Shown here: positions 25,651 to 34,585 of the stretch, piece after piece
Layout: each line of letters begins with the position of its first letter
Position numbering within the stretch: the first letter of the stretch is position 1
NCBI GenBank assembly: GCA_017447745.1
Contig: JAFSMW010000228.1
Location: forward strand, 1-35,906
DNA length: 35,906 nt
From: Thermoguttaceae bacterium
Lineage (GTDB): Bacteria > Planctomycetota > Planctomycetia > Pirellulales > Thermoguttaceae
Reading direction: 5' to 3'
The notes under the pieces: generated by a model
Told to the model about the DNA's origin: nothing
The model's database searches: none
What the model saw: only the letters and a program-made list of their open reading frames with translations
Translations under genes and position numbers: made by a program

Positions 25651-27507
25651 CTATTTTTCTTTTGGACTCAACGCCTTGATGAACGTTTCGAGCATTGCAA
25701 CAAGCTGGCTGTCAACTTTGTTATCCGACAGCGAGTCAATGAAGCTTTTCAGCTCTTTAAGCGGCTCTGCGTTGGATGCCGCCGCTTCCAGAAGGCGTTC
25801 GTAAATTCTTTTGGGAATGTAAGCGTTTTTCGCCTCGTTAGAACCGTTAAGGCTTTCTGGGTCGCTGACTTCCCACGAAGCAATGGCGCTGGCAGGAACG
25901 TCCGCCAAAATCAGTTCGATCATCTTGTAGAAATCGCTTTTGCTTTCGATGATCGCGTTGTCTATGGCGTTGTTGCGTTGCTGAACCGGGATGTTTTTCG
26001 TATTGATGATTTTGATAAATCGATCGTTTGGAGTGGAAATGACGTAAAAATTGGACAGCTGATTCAACGACAGATTGGGTATTCTGGTTTCGGCTGTCAG
26101 CTCGACTTCAGAATCTCTCGCGTTTAGGGGCGCGATGTGAACTGAAGGGTCAATCGGCTCAAGGGCTCGGACGATAATCGTGTAACTGTCGCCTTCCTGC
26201 TGAACTTCGGCGTCTTGAATTCTTTCGCACAATTTACGTCGATTGAAGGCTTTTACTTCGTTTTCATCGGTTTCGGAATCGAGATCGGCATCGCTGTCTT
26301 TCAACTCGATCTCTTCAAATGGCGAATCCGAAGCCTGTTCGTTTATGGTAATTTGAAACAACTCTTCACAGAGGGATTCATAAGTAACAGATCGGGAGCT
26401 GCTGGGCAGTTCAAGCTGCAACATGAATTCAACGTTATTATTAAACGCCTGACGGGTTGCGTTGGCGGAACCGGTCAGAAGCATATTGCGTCCGTTGGAT
26501 CGATAAATGTACATTTTCGCGTGAATGTCGCGGTACTGAACATTGGCGCCGCCGTCAGATTCCGTTTGCGAGGTCTGTTCAAGGATCTCGTTATTGATTA
26601 AAGCCGCTTTTAGACCGTATGTATTTGAAAAACTGTTCCAAATGCTTTGTGTCAAAGACGATTTTCGCGTTAAAAGCGCACACTTATCCGGCGTGGTTCC
26701 GTTATCTGTCAGATCAGCAATAAAATCCTCTCCCAGGAAAGGCGAAACGACAATCATCCAGTCTTTATCGTGCCGAAGCAAGTCGATGGTTTTTTTGCTG
26801 TATCCCTCGGAAATGCCCAAAGGTAGAAGCCAACATTCAGAATAGACGTCGTTGTAGTCCAGCCTGAACCCCTCGCTGCGAGAAACGAAGTCTTTCAGCG
26901 TATCGATGTTATGCTTTTTTCGTTCCGGAGTAAACTGCGCCAGGTAATCCAGCCAGTCAATCATCGGCTTGGTTCGTTTTTGGGACTCATTTGTCGCTTT
27001 GTCCTTGACTGCCGCTTCCAGGACAACGGCAAAATCCAGATTGGAGCTTTTCGATAAATTTCGAGAGGAAATGATCACCTTAATGTATGGTCTGGCGCCT
27101 TCATTATTCGCCGTTGGTGTGAACAATAAAATCCAGACTTTCGGATGGAAAATTCCGCTGTGCGGGAACTTTGCTTTTGTTGGATTGACCTCGAAAACGC
27201 ACGAATCCATCAAACCGTTGATGACTCTTTGATTTCTCGGGACGGTTACGGAACAATCGTTGCAGTAAAAAGAGAGCTTGTCTGCATACCGCTTGATTCC
27301 CCTCAGCAGCTGCAGCTTCGACCCTTCAGACGATTGAATCTGGTATTCGTCTTTCATTCCTAACGCACAGAACACGCCAAGAATGCTTTCAAAATCCAGC
27401 GTAAACGTACACGCAACGCCTGCTTCGAGTTCGTAACCAAAATGCGGGGTAAGGGCGGAACTGAGAGTAATTCTGCTGTCCTTAACGTTTATTTGACATT
27501 TTTTCAT
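25651..27507 (-). CDS. Phospholipase-D-fold (HKD) protein, putative nuclease of the defence operon
   Basis: A 618-residue cytoplasmic protein with two HxK half-sites of the PLD superfamily: FHPKVWILLF (His121, Lys123) followed by ISSRNLS (Asn150), and DIHAKMYIYR (His329, Lys331) followed by LTGSANATRQAF (Gly346, Ser347, Asn349). The pairing of two half-sites makes one active site, as in PLD-type nucleases. An acidic linker (EEIELKDSDADLDSETDENE, about 398-417) separates it from a C-terminal domain (about 430-618) of unknown fold. A strong AAGGAGG lies six bases before ATG 27507, 11 bases after the DUF6361 stop, so the two genes are cotranslated. In anti-phage systems such proteins usually cut DNA. 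A lipid substrate is possible but unlikely here: there is no signal peptide. Confidence 0.87.
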   Translation of the reverse strand: MKKCQINVKDSRITLSSALTPHFGYELEAGVACTFTLDFESILGVFCALGMKDEYQIQSSEGSKLQLLRGIKRYADKLSFYCNDCSVTVPRNQRVINGLMDSCVFEVNPTKAKFPHSGIFHPKVWILLFTPTANNEGARPYIKVIISSRNLSKSSNLDFAVVLEAAVKDKATNESQKRTKPMIDWLDYLAQFTPERKKHNIDTLKDFVSRSEGFRLDYNDVYSECWLLPLGISEGYSKKTIDLLRHDKDWMIVVSPFLGEDFIADLTDNGTTPDKCALLTRKSSLTQSIWNSFSNTYGLKAALINNEILEQTSQTESDGGANVQYRDIHAKMYIYRSNGRNMLLTGSANATRQAFNNNVEFMLQLELPSSSRSVTYESLCEELFQITINEQASDSPFEEIELKDSDADLDSETDENEVKAFNRRKLCERIQDAEVQQEGDSYTIIVRALEPIDPSVHIAPLNARDSEVELTAETRIPNLSLNQLSNFYVISTPNDRFIKIINTKNIPVQQRNNAIDNAIIESKSDFYKMIELILADVPASAIASWEVSDPESLNGSNEAKNAYIPKRIYERLLEAAASNAEPLKELKSFIDSLSDNKVDSQLVAMLETFIKALSPKEK

Positions 27508-27518
27508 TGGTCGCCTCC

Positions 27519-28778
27519 TTAAATCAATCCCTTGAGAATGTCTTTGAGAATTACGCCTGCCCGGTGCGCTCGGAAATCCAGCAACAGGGTGTCAACGTCT
27601 TCCGGGAAAACAAACGGAGACGTATAAGGATTGTCTTCGTTGAACGTCCCGATTTTTCTGCGATTTCCTTTGAGCTCTTTTTCGCGCTTTTGAATGCAAT
27701 GTTCATACCGATTCCATTCGCCCGCCTTTGCATGGGAAAGCAATTCGTTGAGGAACAACGTTTGAGGAAAGGACGCTCTGGTAACGCTTAAAATTTCCGG
27801 CAGCGGTACAAGGTTGAAGTCCTGCTGTTTCCAGTTGTCGTAAACCTCTTTGAGAACCTTGTCCGTGCGATTGGAGAGCAGATAGTTGTACGCCATATAC
27901 GCTCCAAAGATAAATCGTCGAAACGCTTTAGCAAGCTGGAAGATCCGCTTCATTCTTTCGTCCAGAACGTCTTCCGGAATCTGATCGACATCGGAAAAAT
28001 CGCAGACGACGTCTTCATCCCGATAGTATCTCAGCAGCTGCGCCAAGGCGGAGTTCTGAGACCTCGGAGAGGAAAGAATTTTGTCGCTGATAAACTTGGC
28101 TTCGTCATAGGTCAGTTTCATAGTTAACCCGTCTCGCCAATTGTTGATTTTCCATGTGATTGGCGAGTACAGGGCGGGATAATCCAAAAAAGCGTCTGGA
28201 GCGTCTTCGAAGTAATCGTCGTCCTCTTCTTTCTTCTTCCTGTTGTTTGCTGTGAACGAATTGCGCTTTTGATTCGTCGTCTTGGCGTTCTGGCAGAATA
28301 AGCTGCACAGCTGATAAAGCGACAAATTTGGATTGACTATGCCGAACGTTGTCAGCGCTCCCCAGTAAATATACGCCGGCTTTTGTACAACGTTTCGAGA
28401 GCGAATTCCGATGACGCCGCGTTCTTTCAATCCGTTTTTTTCGAAAACGTCGACCAGCTTGTCCTGCTTTTCATTTAACAACCGAATCAGCGCTTCTGGA
28501 GTTGCAGGACGATCCTTTTCAACCGCTTTTTTGGCTTCCAAATCTGTCTCCTTTAACAAGTAGAGCAGAATAACCAGATATTTGGCTCTGGTCTGGATGG
28601 TTGTTATTCCGGGAAAGAGCTGATTGGAGAAGGCGTCGCGGATCGTGCCGATGCCCAGTTCGTCCAAAGTTCCCTTTTCCTGCAATAAACTCAGGAGTTC
28701 TTTCATTTCTTCCTGTTCAGCCTGATTGTTGTCCAGCCAGCCCAGGATCATAGGTTCTGTTTGTTGCGTTGTACTCAT
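27519..28778 (-). CDS. DUF6361 family protein, first gene of the putative defence operon
   Basis: A 419-residue protein from ATG 28778; an upstream in-frame start at 28838 would add 20 residues unlike the family. The N-terminus carries the DUF6361 signature: ILGWLDNNQAEQEEMKEL, LDELGIGTIRDAFSNQLFPG, TTIQTRAKYLVILLYLL. The central part has RSRNVVQKPAYIYWGALTTF and an acidic EEDDDYFEDAPD stretch. The C-terminus is helical with DTLLLDFRAHRAGVILKDIL. The biochemical role of DUF6361 is unknown. Members I know of sit next to helicase and PLD genes, as here, which suggests a DNA-sensing or scaffold part. No clear ribosome site is seen. The 200 bases upstream hold the probable operon promoter. Confidence 0.8.
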   Translation of the reverse strand: MSTTQQTEPMILGWLDNNQAEQEEMKELLSLLQEKGTLDELGIGTIRDAFSNQLFPGITTIQTRAKYLVILLYLLKETDLEAKKAVEKDRPATPEALIRLLNEKQDKLVDVFEKNGLKERGVIGIRSRNVVQKPAYIYWGALTTFGIVNPNLSLYQLCSLFCQNAKTTNQKRNSFTANNRKKKEEDDDYFEDAPDAFLDYPALYSPITWKINNWRDGLTMKLTYDEAKFISDKILSSPRSQNSALAQLLRYYRDEDVVCDFSDVDQIPEDVLDERMKRIFQLAKAFRRFIFGAYMAYNYLLSNRTDKVLKEVYDNWKQQDFNLVPLPEILSVTRASFPQTLFLNELLSHAKAGEWNRYEHCIQKREKELKGNRRKIGTFNEDNPYTSPFVFPEDVDTLLLDFRAHRAGVILKDILKGLI

Positions 28779-28995
28779 GATAGATTGACCGCTAATTCGT
28801 AAACAAATATGAGAGTTGAAACTGTATAAATCCGTCAACTTATTTGATTCTGCTGCTTATTATACCCGAAATAAAGATGCCGACAACAGGGACATGACAG
28901 ATTATGTCGCAACCCCTGTTTTTTTATTGGTTGACTATTGACGATAGAACGCCAGACGCCAACTTGACGGAAGAGCCAGAATTTCCTTTTTCAGA

Positions 28996-31900
28996 TTACG
29001 CTGCCACTCTATATCGCGAGTACACATATTCGAAAATGAGCTGAAAGTACTCTGTAAGCTGATTATCCGTGTAACATTCCGGCAATTCTTGCCAGAGCGT
29101 ATCGCGAATTAAAACTTTTACTATGTCTCGCGTTTCCTGCTTGTCTGTCCAGTGGTCAAGCTCGGCGATCTTTGCCTTGATCTTTTTCAGAAGGCTGGCG
29201 GCGACTTCTTTGATTTTCTTGATGTCCGATTTGGAGAGGTCGTCGCGGAAGAGCTTGTCGTACAGAGACAGTTCTTCGTCGCTCTCAAAACCCTCGCGGA
29301 CGTACCGCTGCGCTTCCGTATCGAGGCTGTTTGCCAGATTCATCAGGTCCATAAAGGTTTTCTCAATGGCAGAGCGATCCTGCTCGCTGTTATATTCCTC
29401 GATTATCTGCTGATACCGCTCATAGTAGTTAATGCGGTCGGGATTGTTCAAAAGCAGACTGTCCAGCTTCTGTTCGATCAGCTCTTCCAAGTCCTTCAGC
29501 ACAAGGTTCTTTTTCTTGACCTTGGCAAACTCCCGGCGAAGTAGATCAAAGTCGATGGCGCTGATGTCAAACCGGTGCGACGTCTCGTTTGCCGTCGCCG
29601 GCGCGTCGTCTATTTTCACGTATTCGCTGACGATAGAATTGATTTCCACCATCAGGTCGGTCGTGTCAACGTGACGGCGTTTTTTCTGCAATTCTGCGTA
29701 AATAGCGGCGATGGCTTCGTATTCCTTCCGGGTGGAATCGGAAACGTCGTCGCGATCCGTGTATTTCATCAGACGCTTTAGTTCCGAGGCGTATGTGGAG
29801 AACGACTTTTTCTCCTCAATCGTTCCGCATACGGCGTTGGCGGCGCTTTGGAGCAGCGACAGTTTCGTGAAATCGACGGCGGCTATCAAATCGGCAAGCT
29901 CAAAATCGCGATCCCGGAGGAACGACTTTGCTTTTTCGACGATTTCGAGAACGCGGGCGATCAGTACGTCCTTATCGACGGTCGGGTCAGAGCCGCCCTG
30001 TTCGCCGACGTTGGCGGTGTAATCCGCCAGAGCCTTGCGGAGCGCTTTGACGATGCCGATGTAATCGATAATCAGACCGTTGCTTTTGCCCTCGTTGACG
30101 CGGTTGGCGCGGGCGATGGCTTGCATGAGCGTATGCGCTTTGAGAGGCTTGTCCAAATAGAGGCACGAGAGACACTTCACGTCAAAACCGGTCAGCCACA
30201 TGGCGCAGACGAACACGATGCGGAGAGGATGGGACGAATCCTTGAACTCCTTGTCCAGCTCGCGACTTTCCATCTTCCTCCGGTGATAACTGATATCCAG
30301 CCCCCATTTTTGGAAGGTTTTAACCTCGTTTTGTTCCTGGCTGACGACAACCGCCATTTCGGTTTCCTGCATCCACGTCAGCTCGCGCCCAAGTTCCTGA
30401 GCCTCCTGCTGCGTCGCCGTTCGGATTCTGGCTTTCAGGGCTTCGATTTCTTCTTTCCAGTATTCCTGAACAAAATTATACATACGGACGCAAGTAACCT
30501 TGTTGAGGCATACGAACATTGCCTTGCCGCTGGACCACAGGTCGGAATAGTGTTTTACAAAATCCTTTGCGATAGATCTCAGACGCGGCTCTGCCGTCAT
30601 AAGGTGGATTTCCTTGGCGAATTCCGCTTCCAGCTTTTCCTGCTGATCGACGTTGATATCGGCTTGTTCGATAGCGTCGAGAATGCGGTCTGTGATTTCT
30701 GGATTATGGAGATCCTGTATCTTTTCGCCGCGATTTTCATAGTACAGCGGAACTGTAGCGCCGTCCTCGACAGCGCGTTTGAAGTCGTAAACGGAAATAT
30801 ATCCGCCGAAGGTGCGGGCGGTGATGTTGTCGCTGGACAACAGCGGAGTGCCCGTGAATCCGATTCGGGCGGCGGTCGGGAGCAGGTTCATCATGTTGCT
30901 GGCATAGGTTCCGTACTGGCTGCGGTGCGCCTCGTCCGACATAACGACAATATCGTGATCCGGGTAAATCGGGGCTTCGTCCGGCTTGTTGAATTTCTGA
31001 ATCAGCGTGAAGATAAAGCTCGGATTGCCTTTGAGCTTTGTAACAAGGTCGTCGCCGCTGGCGGCGATAAACTGCGAGGCTTTCGTTTTCCCCAGCAGAC
31101 CGCAGTTCTCAAAGGTGTCGCTGATTTGCGTATTGAGTTCGTCGCGGTCGGTCAAAATCACGATGGTGGGCGACCCTGCGAATTTGCGGCGAATCTTCTG
31201 CGCCAGAAACGCCATGGAATAGCTCTTGCCGGAACCTTGAGTATGCCAGAAAACGCCCAGCTTGCCGTCGTTGAGCTTTCTCGCCTCGTACGCCCTGACC
31301 GCTTCGTTGACGCCGAGGTACTGATGGTTGCGGGCAAGTATCTTTGCCGTATGACCGCCGGAATGGTCGAACAGAATGAAGTTCTCCAGCAGGTCGAGGA
31401 AATTCTCCTTTTTGCAGATGCCGCGCAGCATGGTTTGCAGTTCCACGTTGCCTTGCTCTTTTTCGTTTAGACGCTTCCACTCATGAAAGAATTCATACTT
31501 GCTGCCCAGCGTCCCGACTTTCGCCTCGACGCCGTTGGAGAGTATCAGGAACGCATTATAATAAAACAGATGAGGTATCGTGTCGAGATAGTCCGTGTAA
31601 TTATCGACGTAGGCGTTCTGGACGTCCACGGTGTTCTTTTTCAGTTCAATAAACAGCAGCGGCAGACCGTTGACAAAGCCGACGATATCCGTCCGGCGGC
31701 GGTACTGGTCGCCGTGAATCTTCATTTCCTTGACCGCGAGAAAATAGTTGTTCTCCGGGCGCTGGAAATCGATTACAGCGGCTTTCTTTGTTTCCGTTTT
31801 GCCGTCCGGACGCTTGACCGTTACAGGGATTCCGTCGCGGATGAGAAAATACTTTTCTTCGTTGATCTGGAGCAGCGACGAGGTGGAAAGACGCTTTTCC

Positions 31901-32136
31901 AAAGCCGCCTGCGCTTCCAGAATCTGCTCGTCGGTAATCCACGGATTGAGCTTTTTCAGGGCGTCGCGGAAATACCGGACAAGCAGAATCTCCCTGTACG
32001 ACTTTCTGCCGAACGTTCCGTTCTCGCCGAGCGTTTCCGTGTTATACGCGAATTCCACATCCCAGCCCAGCTCGTCCTGGAGAAGATTCCCGGCGCTTTC
32101 CTGAACAAGTATGTTTTCTGAATAATCGTAGGACAT
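28996..32136 (-). CDS. hsdR: Type I restriction enzyme endonuclease subunit HsdR
   Basis: HsdR gives the ATP-driven translocation and DNA-cutting activity of a type I restriction-modification complex (R2M2S). It has 1046 residues, a full length. Seen: the HSDR_N nuclease domain with Asp150 and the FIELKK block (Glu164, Lys166) of the PD-(D/E)xK site; Walker A TQGSGKSYSM (301-305); MSDEAHRSQYG (DEAH 401-404); GFTGTPLL; and LTGFDVKCLSCLYLDKPL...LMQAIARANRV with the motif VI arginine. A helical C-terminal domain for binding HsdM ends the protein. AGGAG lies five bases before ATG 32136. The Doc-like gene stops eight bases upstream, so it is last in its operon. Its base composition is GC-richer than the cargo genes upstream. 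Confidence 0.96.
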   Translation of the reverse strand: MSYDYSENILVQESAGNLLQDELGWDVEFAYNTETLGENGTFGRKSYREILLVRYFRDALKKLNPWITDEQILEAQAALEKRLSTSSLLQINEEKYFLIRDGIPVTVKRPDGKTETKKAAVIDFQRPENNYFLAVKEMKIHGDQYRRRTDIVGFVNGLPLLFIELKKNTVDVQNAYVDNYTDYLDTIPHLFYYNAFLILSNGVEAKVGTLGSKYEFFHEWKRLNEKEQGNVELQTMLRGICKKENFLDLLENFILFDHSGGHTAKILARNHQYLGVNEAVRAYEARKLNDGKLGVFWHTQGSGKSYSMAFLAQKIRRKFAGSPTIVILTDRDELNTQISDTFENCGLLGKTKASQFIAASGDDLVTKLKGNPSFIFTLIQKFNKPDEAPIYPDHDIVVMSDEAHRSQYGTYASNMMNLLPTAARIGFTGTPLLSSDNITARTFGGYISVYDFKRAVEDGATVPLYYENRGEKIQDLHNPEITDRILDAIEQADINVDQQEKLEAEFAKEIHLMTAEPRLRSIAKDFVKHYSDLWSSGKAMFVCLNKVTCVRMYNFVQEYWKEEIEALKARIRTATQQEAQELGRELTWMQETEMAVVVSQEQNEVKTFQKWGLDISYHRRKMESRELDKEFKDSSHPLRIVFVCAMWLTGFDVKCLSCLYLDKPLKAHTLMQAIARANRVNEGKSNGLIIDYIGIVKALRKALADYTANVGEQGGSDPTVDKDVLIARVLEIVEKAKSFLRDRDFELADLIAAVDFTKLSLLQSAANAVCGTIEEKKSFSTYASELKRLMKYTDRDDVSDSTRKEYEAIAAIYAELQKKRRHVDTTDLMVEINSIVSEYVKIDDAPATANETSHRFDISAIDFDLLRREFAKVKKKNLVLKDLEELIEQKLDSLLLNNPDRINYYERYQQIIEEYNSEQDRSAIEKTFMDLMNLANSLDTEAQRYVREGFESDEELSLYDKLFRDDLSKSDIKKIKEVAASLLKKIKAKIAELDHWTDKQETRDIVKVLIRDTLWQELPECYTDNQLTEYFQLIFEYVYSRYRVAA

Positions 32137-32144
32137 AACGTCTC

Positions 32145-32582
32145 CTATTGGATTGCTTCAAAGATTGCCAGTTTCAATTCTTCGTCTGAATCGTATGTAC
32201 CGTCCATAACAGCGACTATAATCCGATGAAGCAGGTCTTTTTTAATTCTACCTGCCGCTACGTGATAACTGATATTTTCCATAACGGTAAAAAATCGTTT
32301 AGCAACTGCCATATATCCATTTAATAACAGAAATTGAGCGCACAACGTAATCGCCAACCGTTTGTTTCCATCTGCGAAACAGTGGAATTCACAGGTACAA
32401 AAGAACAGATGGGTCATTTTGTCCTCAAACGTAGGATAATAATCATCGTTCTGAATATGCTGCAAAACGCTTTCTAATTTTCCCAAGTCCAAATGCTCAT
32501 AGACGCCCCCGCCACTATACTGAATCGTTTTGCGATGGGTGTCTATTGCCTGATCCAGCGTAATATAAACAAGTCCGTTCAT
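32145..32582 (-). CDS. Doc/Fic-fold protein (type I RM accessory, toxin-like)
   Basis: A 145-residue protein with the Doc form of the Fic motif: HCFADGNKRLA (His67, Asp71, Asn73, Lys74, Arg75). Doc and Fic enzymes transfer phosphate or AMP to target proteins; in phage P1 Doc the target is elongation factor EF-Tu. The usual N-terminal VYEHLDLGKLESVLQHIQ helix is present. There is no inhibitory (S/T)xxxE(G/N) helix that I can identify in the protein, so control would have to come from a partner. The gene starts two bases after the RhuM-like gene stop and ends eight bases before hsdR, so all three are one transcript. The RhuM-like protein is the likely partner or antitoxin. Confidence 0.85.
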   Translation of the reverse strand: MNGLVYITLDQAIDTHRKTIQYSGGGVYEHLDLGKLESVLQHIQNDDYYPTFEDKMTHLFFCTCEFHCFADGNKRLAITLCAQFLLLNGYMAVAKRFFTVMENISYHVAAGRIKKDLLHRIIVAVMDGTYDSDEELKLAIFEAIQ

Positions 32583-32584
32583 GA

Positions 32585-33613
32585 TTATTCACGCTCCTTC
32601 AGGCGTTTTAACACCTCTTGATTTTCTGCCATTAAACGTTCAACTTCCTGTCCTTCCACTCCCAAATAACGCTGATACTCCTCGGGGGGAAGTGGCTGAA
32701 TATACTCTTGCAATCTTTGATGAAACGCATCTCTTAAAGCAAGATCTCTGCTGGACATTTTTACTCTGGCGCTGTGAATCAGCGGTTTCCACAAAGGAAG
32801 CGTTTCAAACGCCCTGAAAATATCATCCATTTCCCAGTTGTTTAATTTCCTTCCAAGTTTTTCAGATTGTTCTTTGATAAGAGCAGCCAGTCCACATTCG
32901 TATGAAGCTACGAGGTTTAATACTTCAGAGTATAGCGTATCTCGTATGCTTTCTCTTTTGCTTAAACGTAAAATTTCCCTATATTCTCTAGCTTTTTCCT
33001 TGAAAATACTTTGATAAATTTTGTCTGTAAATATGGCATATTTTACGTTGCCCATATCTACACAATCCCTCAGCGCGTCTGTGAACTCTCTTCTATAGTT
33101 CTCTTCTTGTAAAAAGGAGTCAATAAAATCTCGGTCTCTTTGATTAATATATTTTGTGCCGCCGCCCGTTTGCTTATTAACCAAATCGATAACGATATCA
33201 AGTATCAACTGACGCAAAATGCGCGCTCTATCGCTTTCTGATAAAAGCATGGCAATATTCAAAAATGCTTTAAAGTTGAAAATTGCCAACTGCGGCGTTC
33301 GCGTACTGATGTTCCCGACATTAATGTCGGGAACATCCTGTTCGTTGACGCATCTTATAAAATCTTTAAGTTTTTGCCCCCGCAGAATCGTATAACCATT
33401 ACTGATTAATTCATCTGCATTCTCGCTTACATAGCGTTCGATAGTTCTAACTTCCACATCAAAGAACGCGGCAACCATATTTTTTGTTAAATACGGCATT
33501 CCCTCAAAAATAATACTTTGAATGTTGGCTTGTCCTTGAATTTCTTCAATTGCCATCTCATTGTTCAGGATATTCTGGCGATCAATTCGTGAAGTAGTCA
33601 AATCTTTTGTCAT
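32585..33613 (-). CDS. RhuM-like DNA-binding protein, partner of the Doc/Fic protein
   Basis: A 342-residue protein of the RhuM-like DNA-binding family often found with Fic/Doc genes in type I restriction loci. The N-terminal region (about 35-85) looks like a winged or helix-turn-helix DNA-binding unit: FEGMPYLTKNMVAAFFDVEV, RTIERYVSENADEL. The middle has FNFKAFLNIAMLLSESDRARILR and the strongly typical block NKQTGGGTKYINQRDRDFID. YAIFTDKIYQSIFKEKAREY and a charged coiled-coil C-terminus follow. GGAGG lies seven bases before ATG 33613. Possible roles are antitoxin, regulator of the locus, or DNA-sensing part; the sequence does not decide. The 90-base gap upstream separates it from the SIR2 gene. 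Confidence 0.8.
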   Translation of the reverse strand: MTKDLTTSRIDRQNILNNEMAIEEIQGQANIQSIIFEGMPYLTKNMVAAFFDVEVRTIERYVSENADELISNGYTILRGQKLKDFIRCVNEQDVPDINVGNISTRTPQLAIFNFKAFLNIAMLLSESDRARILRQLILDIVIDLVNKQTGGGTKYINQRDRDFIDSFLQEENYRREFTDALRDCVDMGNVKYAIFTDKIYQSIFKEKAREYREILRLSKRESIRDTLYSEVLNLVASYECGLAALIKEQSEKLGRKLNNWEMDDIFRAFETLPLWKPLIHSARVKMSSRDLALRDAFHQRLQEYIQPLPPEEYQRYLGVEGQEVERLMAENQEVLKRLKERE

Positions 33614-33703
33614 TATGTTCCTCCAATATTATCAAATTTATTCTTTCCAGCCCAACTCGTCCCGGAGAATAATCTCGGCTTATATAAACGCCTCAAAAAG
33701 ACT

Positions 33704-34585
33704 CTACCAAGTTTGGTTTTCCATTATTTTTATACGCTTTTCATCAACTATTTCAGTTAAGCGTTGAAGTTCTTCTTGCAATTTAGTATGTTTTCCATCC
33801 GAATTTTCATATTTTAATAGTTCCAGATTCCTATTATTACGCAAGACAGCTTCTATATCAGATTCATATGTGTCCTCTGCAGTTATAAAATAGTGTGGAA
33901 GACAATTTGGATACAAAAAATTTGAGTTTTCTAAGGTTAACTTGATATCAGGGTCGTTGATTCCACAACCAAGAAAAACGAATGTATGAGTTAGAATAAG
34001 AGCGTCTAGCAGTTTATAAAACGATGAATACTTATTCCGAGCCTCGCTGTATTGTTTATGAGTAAAGATGACTCTTCTATTATCATCAACTTGTCCATGC
34101 GCACGAATTATTAAATAGTCGTTTGTTCTTAAATATTTAGCAATGTCTTCCTCGTAATACGATTTGACAACAACGGTCGAATTTGACTCATGCGTTGCAT
34201 ATTGCTCATATATTTTATCTATGTTTGGAGTGATAACTATCCGTGAATCTAGCGCATAAATAAGTCGATGAATCTCACTTGGCTTATAACCAGGACGACG
34301 AAATTCATCTGCAGCTAGTTCGCCAAAAACTGCTTCTCCGATTACATCAACAATTATTTCACATGCAGTCAAATAATCCTTTTCATTTATTAATCGTTGA
34401 ATTATACTATCATGTTCGTGAAGTTTGTCATCACGTTTTTTAACAATAGATATTAGAAATTGTTCCCATGTTGCTGGTCGCTTTCCCTGTCCATTAGATG
34501 AATTGGCTGATATTCCTGCCCCTAAAAATAATATACATTTCCTTCTGGCGATCATATCAACTAAGTTTTCGGGCCAGTTAATCAT
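33704..34585 (-). CDS. SIR2-family protein (putative NADase effector)
   Basis: A 293-residue SIR2-domain protein. Seen: ILFLGAGISANSS (NAD-binding glycine loop, Gly22-Ala23-Gly24), VITPNIDKIYE (Asn121, Asp123), IIRAHGQVDD with the catalytic-type His163, and VFLGCGINDPDIK. It lacks the zinc-binding CxxC pairs of classical sirtuin deacetylases, as do SIR2 NAD-hydrolysing effectors of Thoeris, DSR, SIR2-HerA and SPARSA. NAD depletion upon phage attack is therefore the likely role. The ATG at 34585 overlaps the end of the ParA-like gene by eight bases, so the two are translationally coupled. The region is AT-rich (about one third GC) against its restriction-gene neighbours. Confidence 0.88.
   Translation of the reverse strand: MINWPENLVDMIARRKCILFLGAGISANSSNGQGKRPATWEQFLISIVKKRDDKLHEHDSIIQRLINEKDYLTACEIIVDVIGEAVFGELAADEFRRPGYKPSEIHRLIYALDSRIVITPNIDKIYEQYATHESNSTVVVKSYYEEDIAKYLRTNDYLIIRAHGQVDDNRRVIFTHKQYSEARNKYSSFYKLLDALILTHTFVFLGCGINDPDIKLTLENSNFLYPNCLPHYFITAEDTYESDIEAVLRNNRNLELLKYENSDGKHTKLQEELQRLTEIVDEKRIKIMENQTW

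Noticed and set aside
28870..28930. Plus-strand hairpin with T run (ACAGGG...CCCTGT then TTTTTTT)
   Set aside because: It resembles a terminator but no plus-strand gene precedes it, so I did not list it as a feature.
29848..31470. 540-codon plus-strand open frame
   Set aside because: It lies entirely antisense to hsdR, has no family motifs, and reflects the GC-rich codon use of hsdR.
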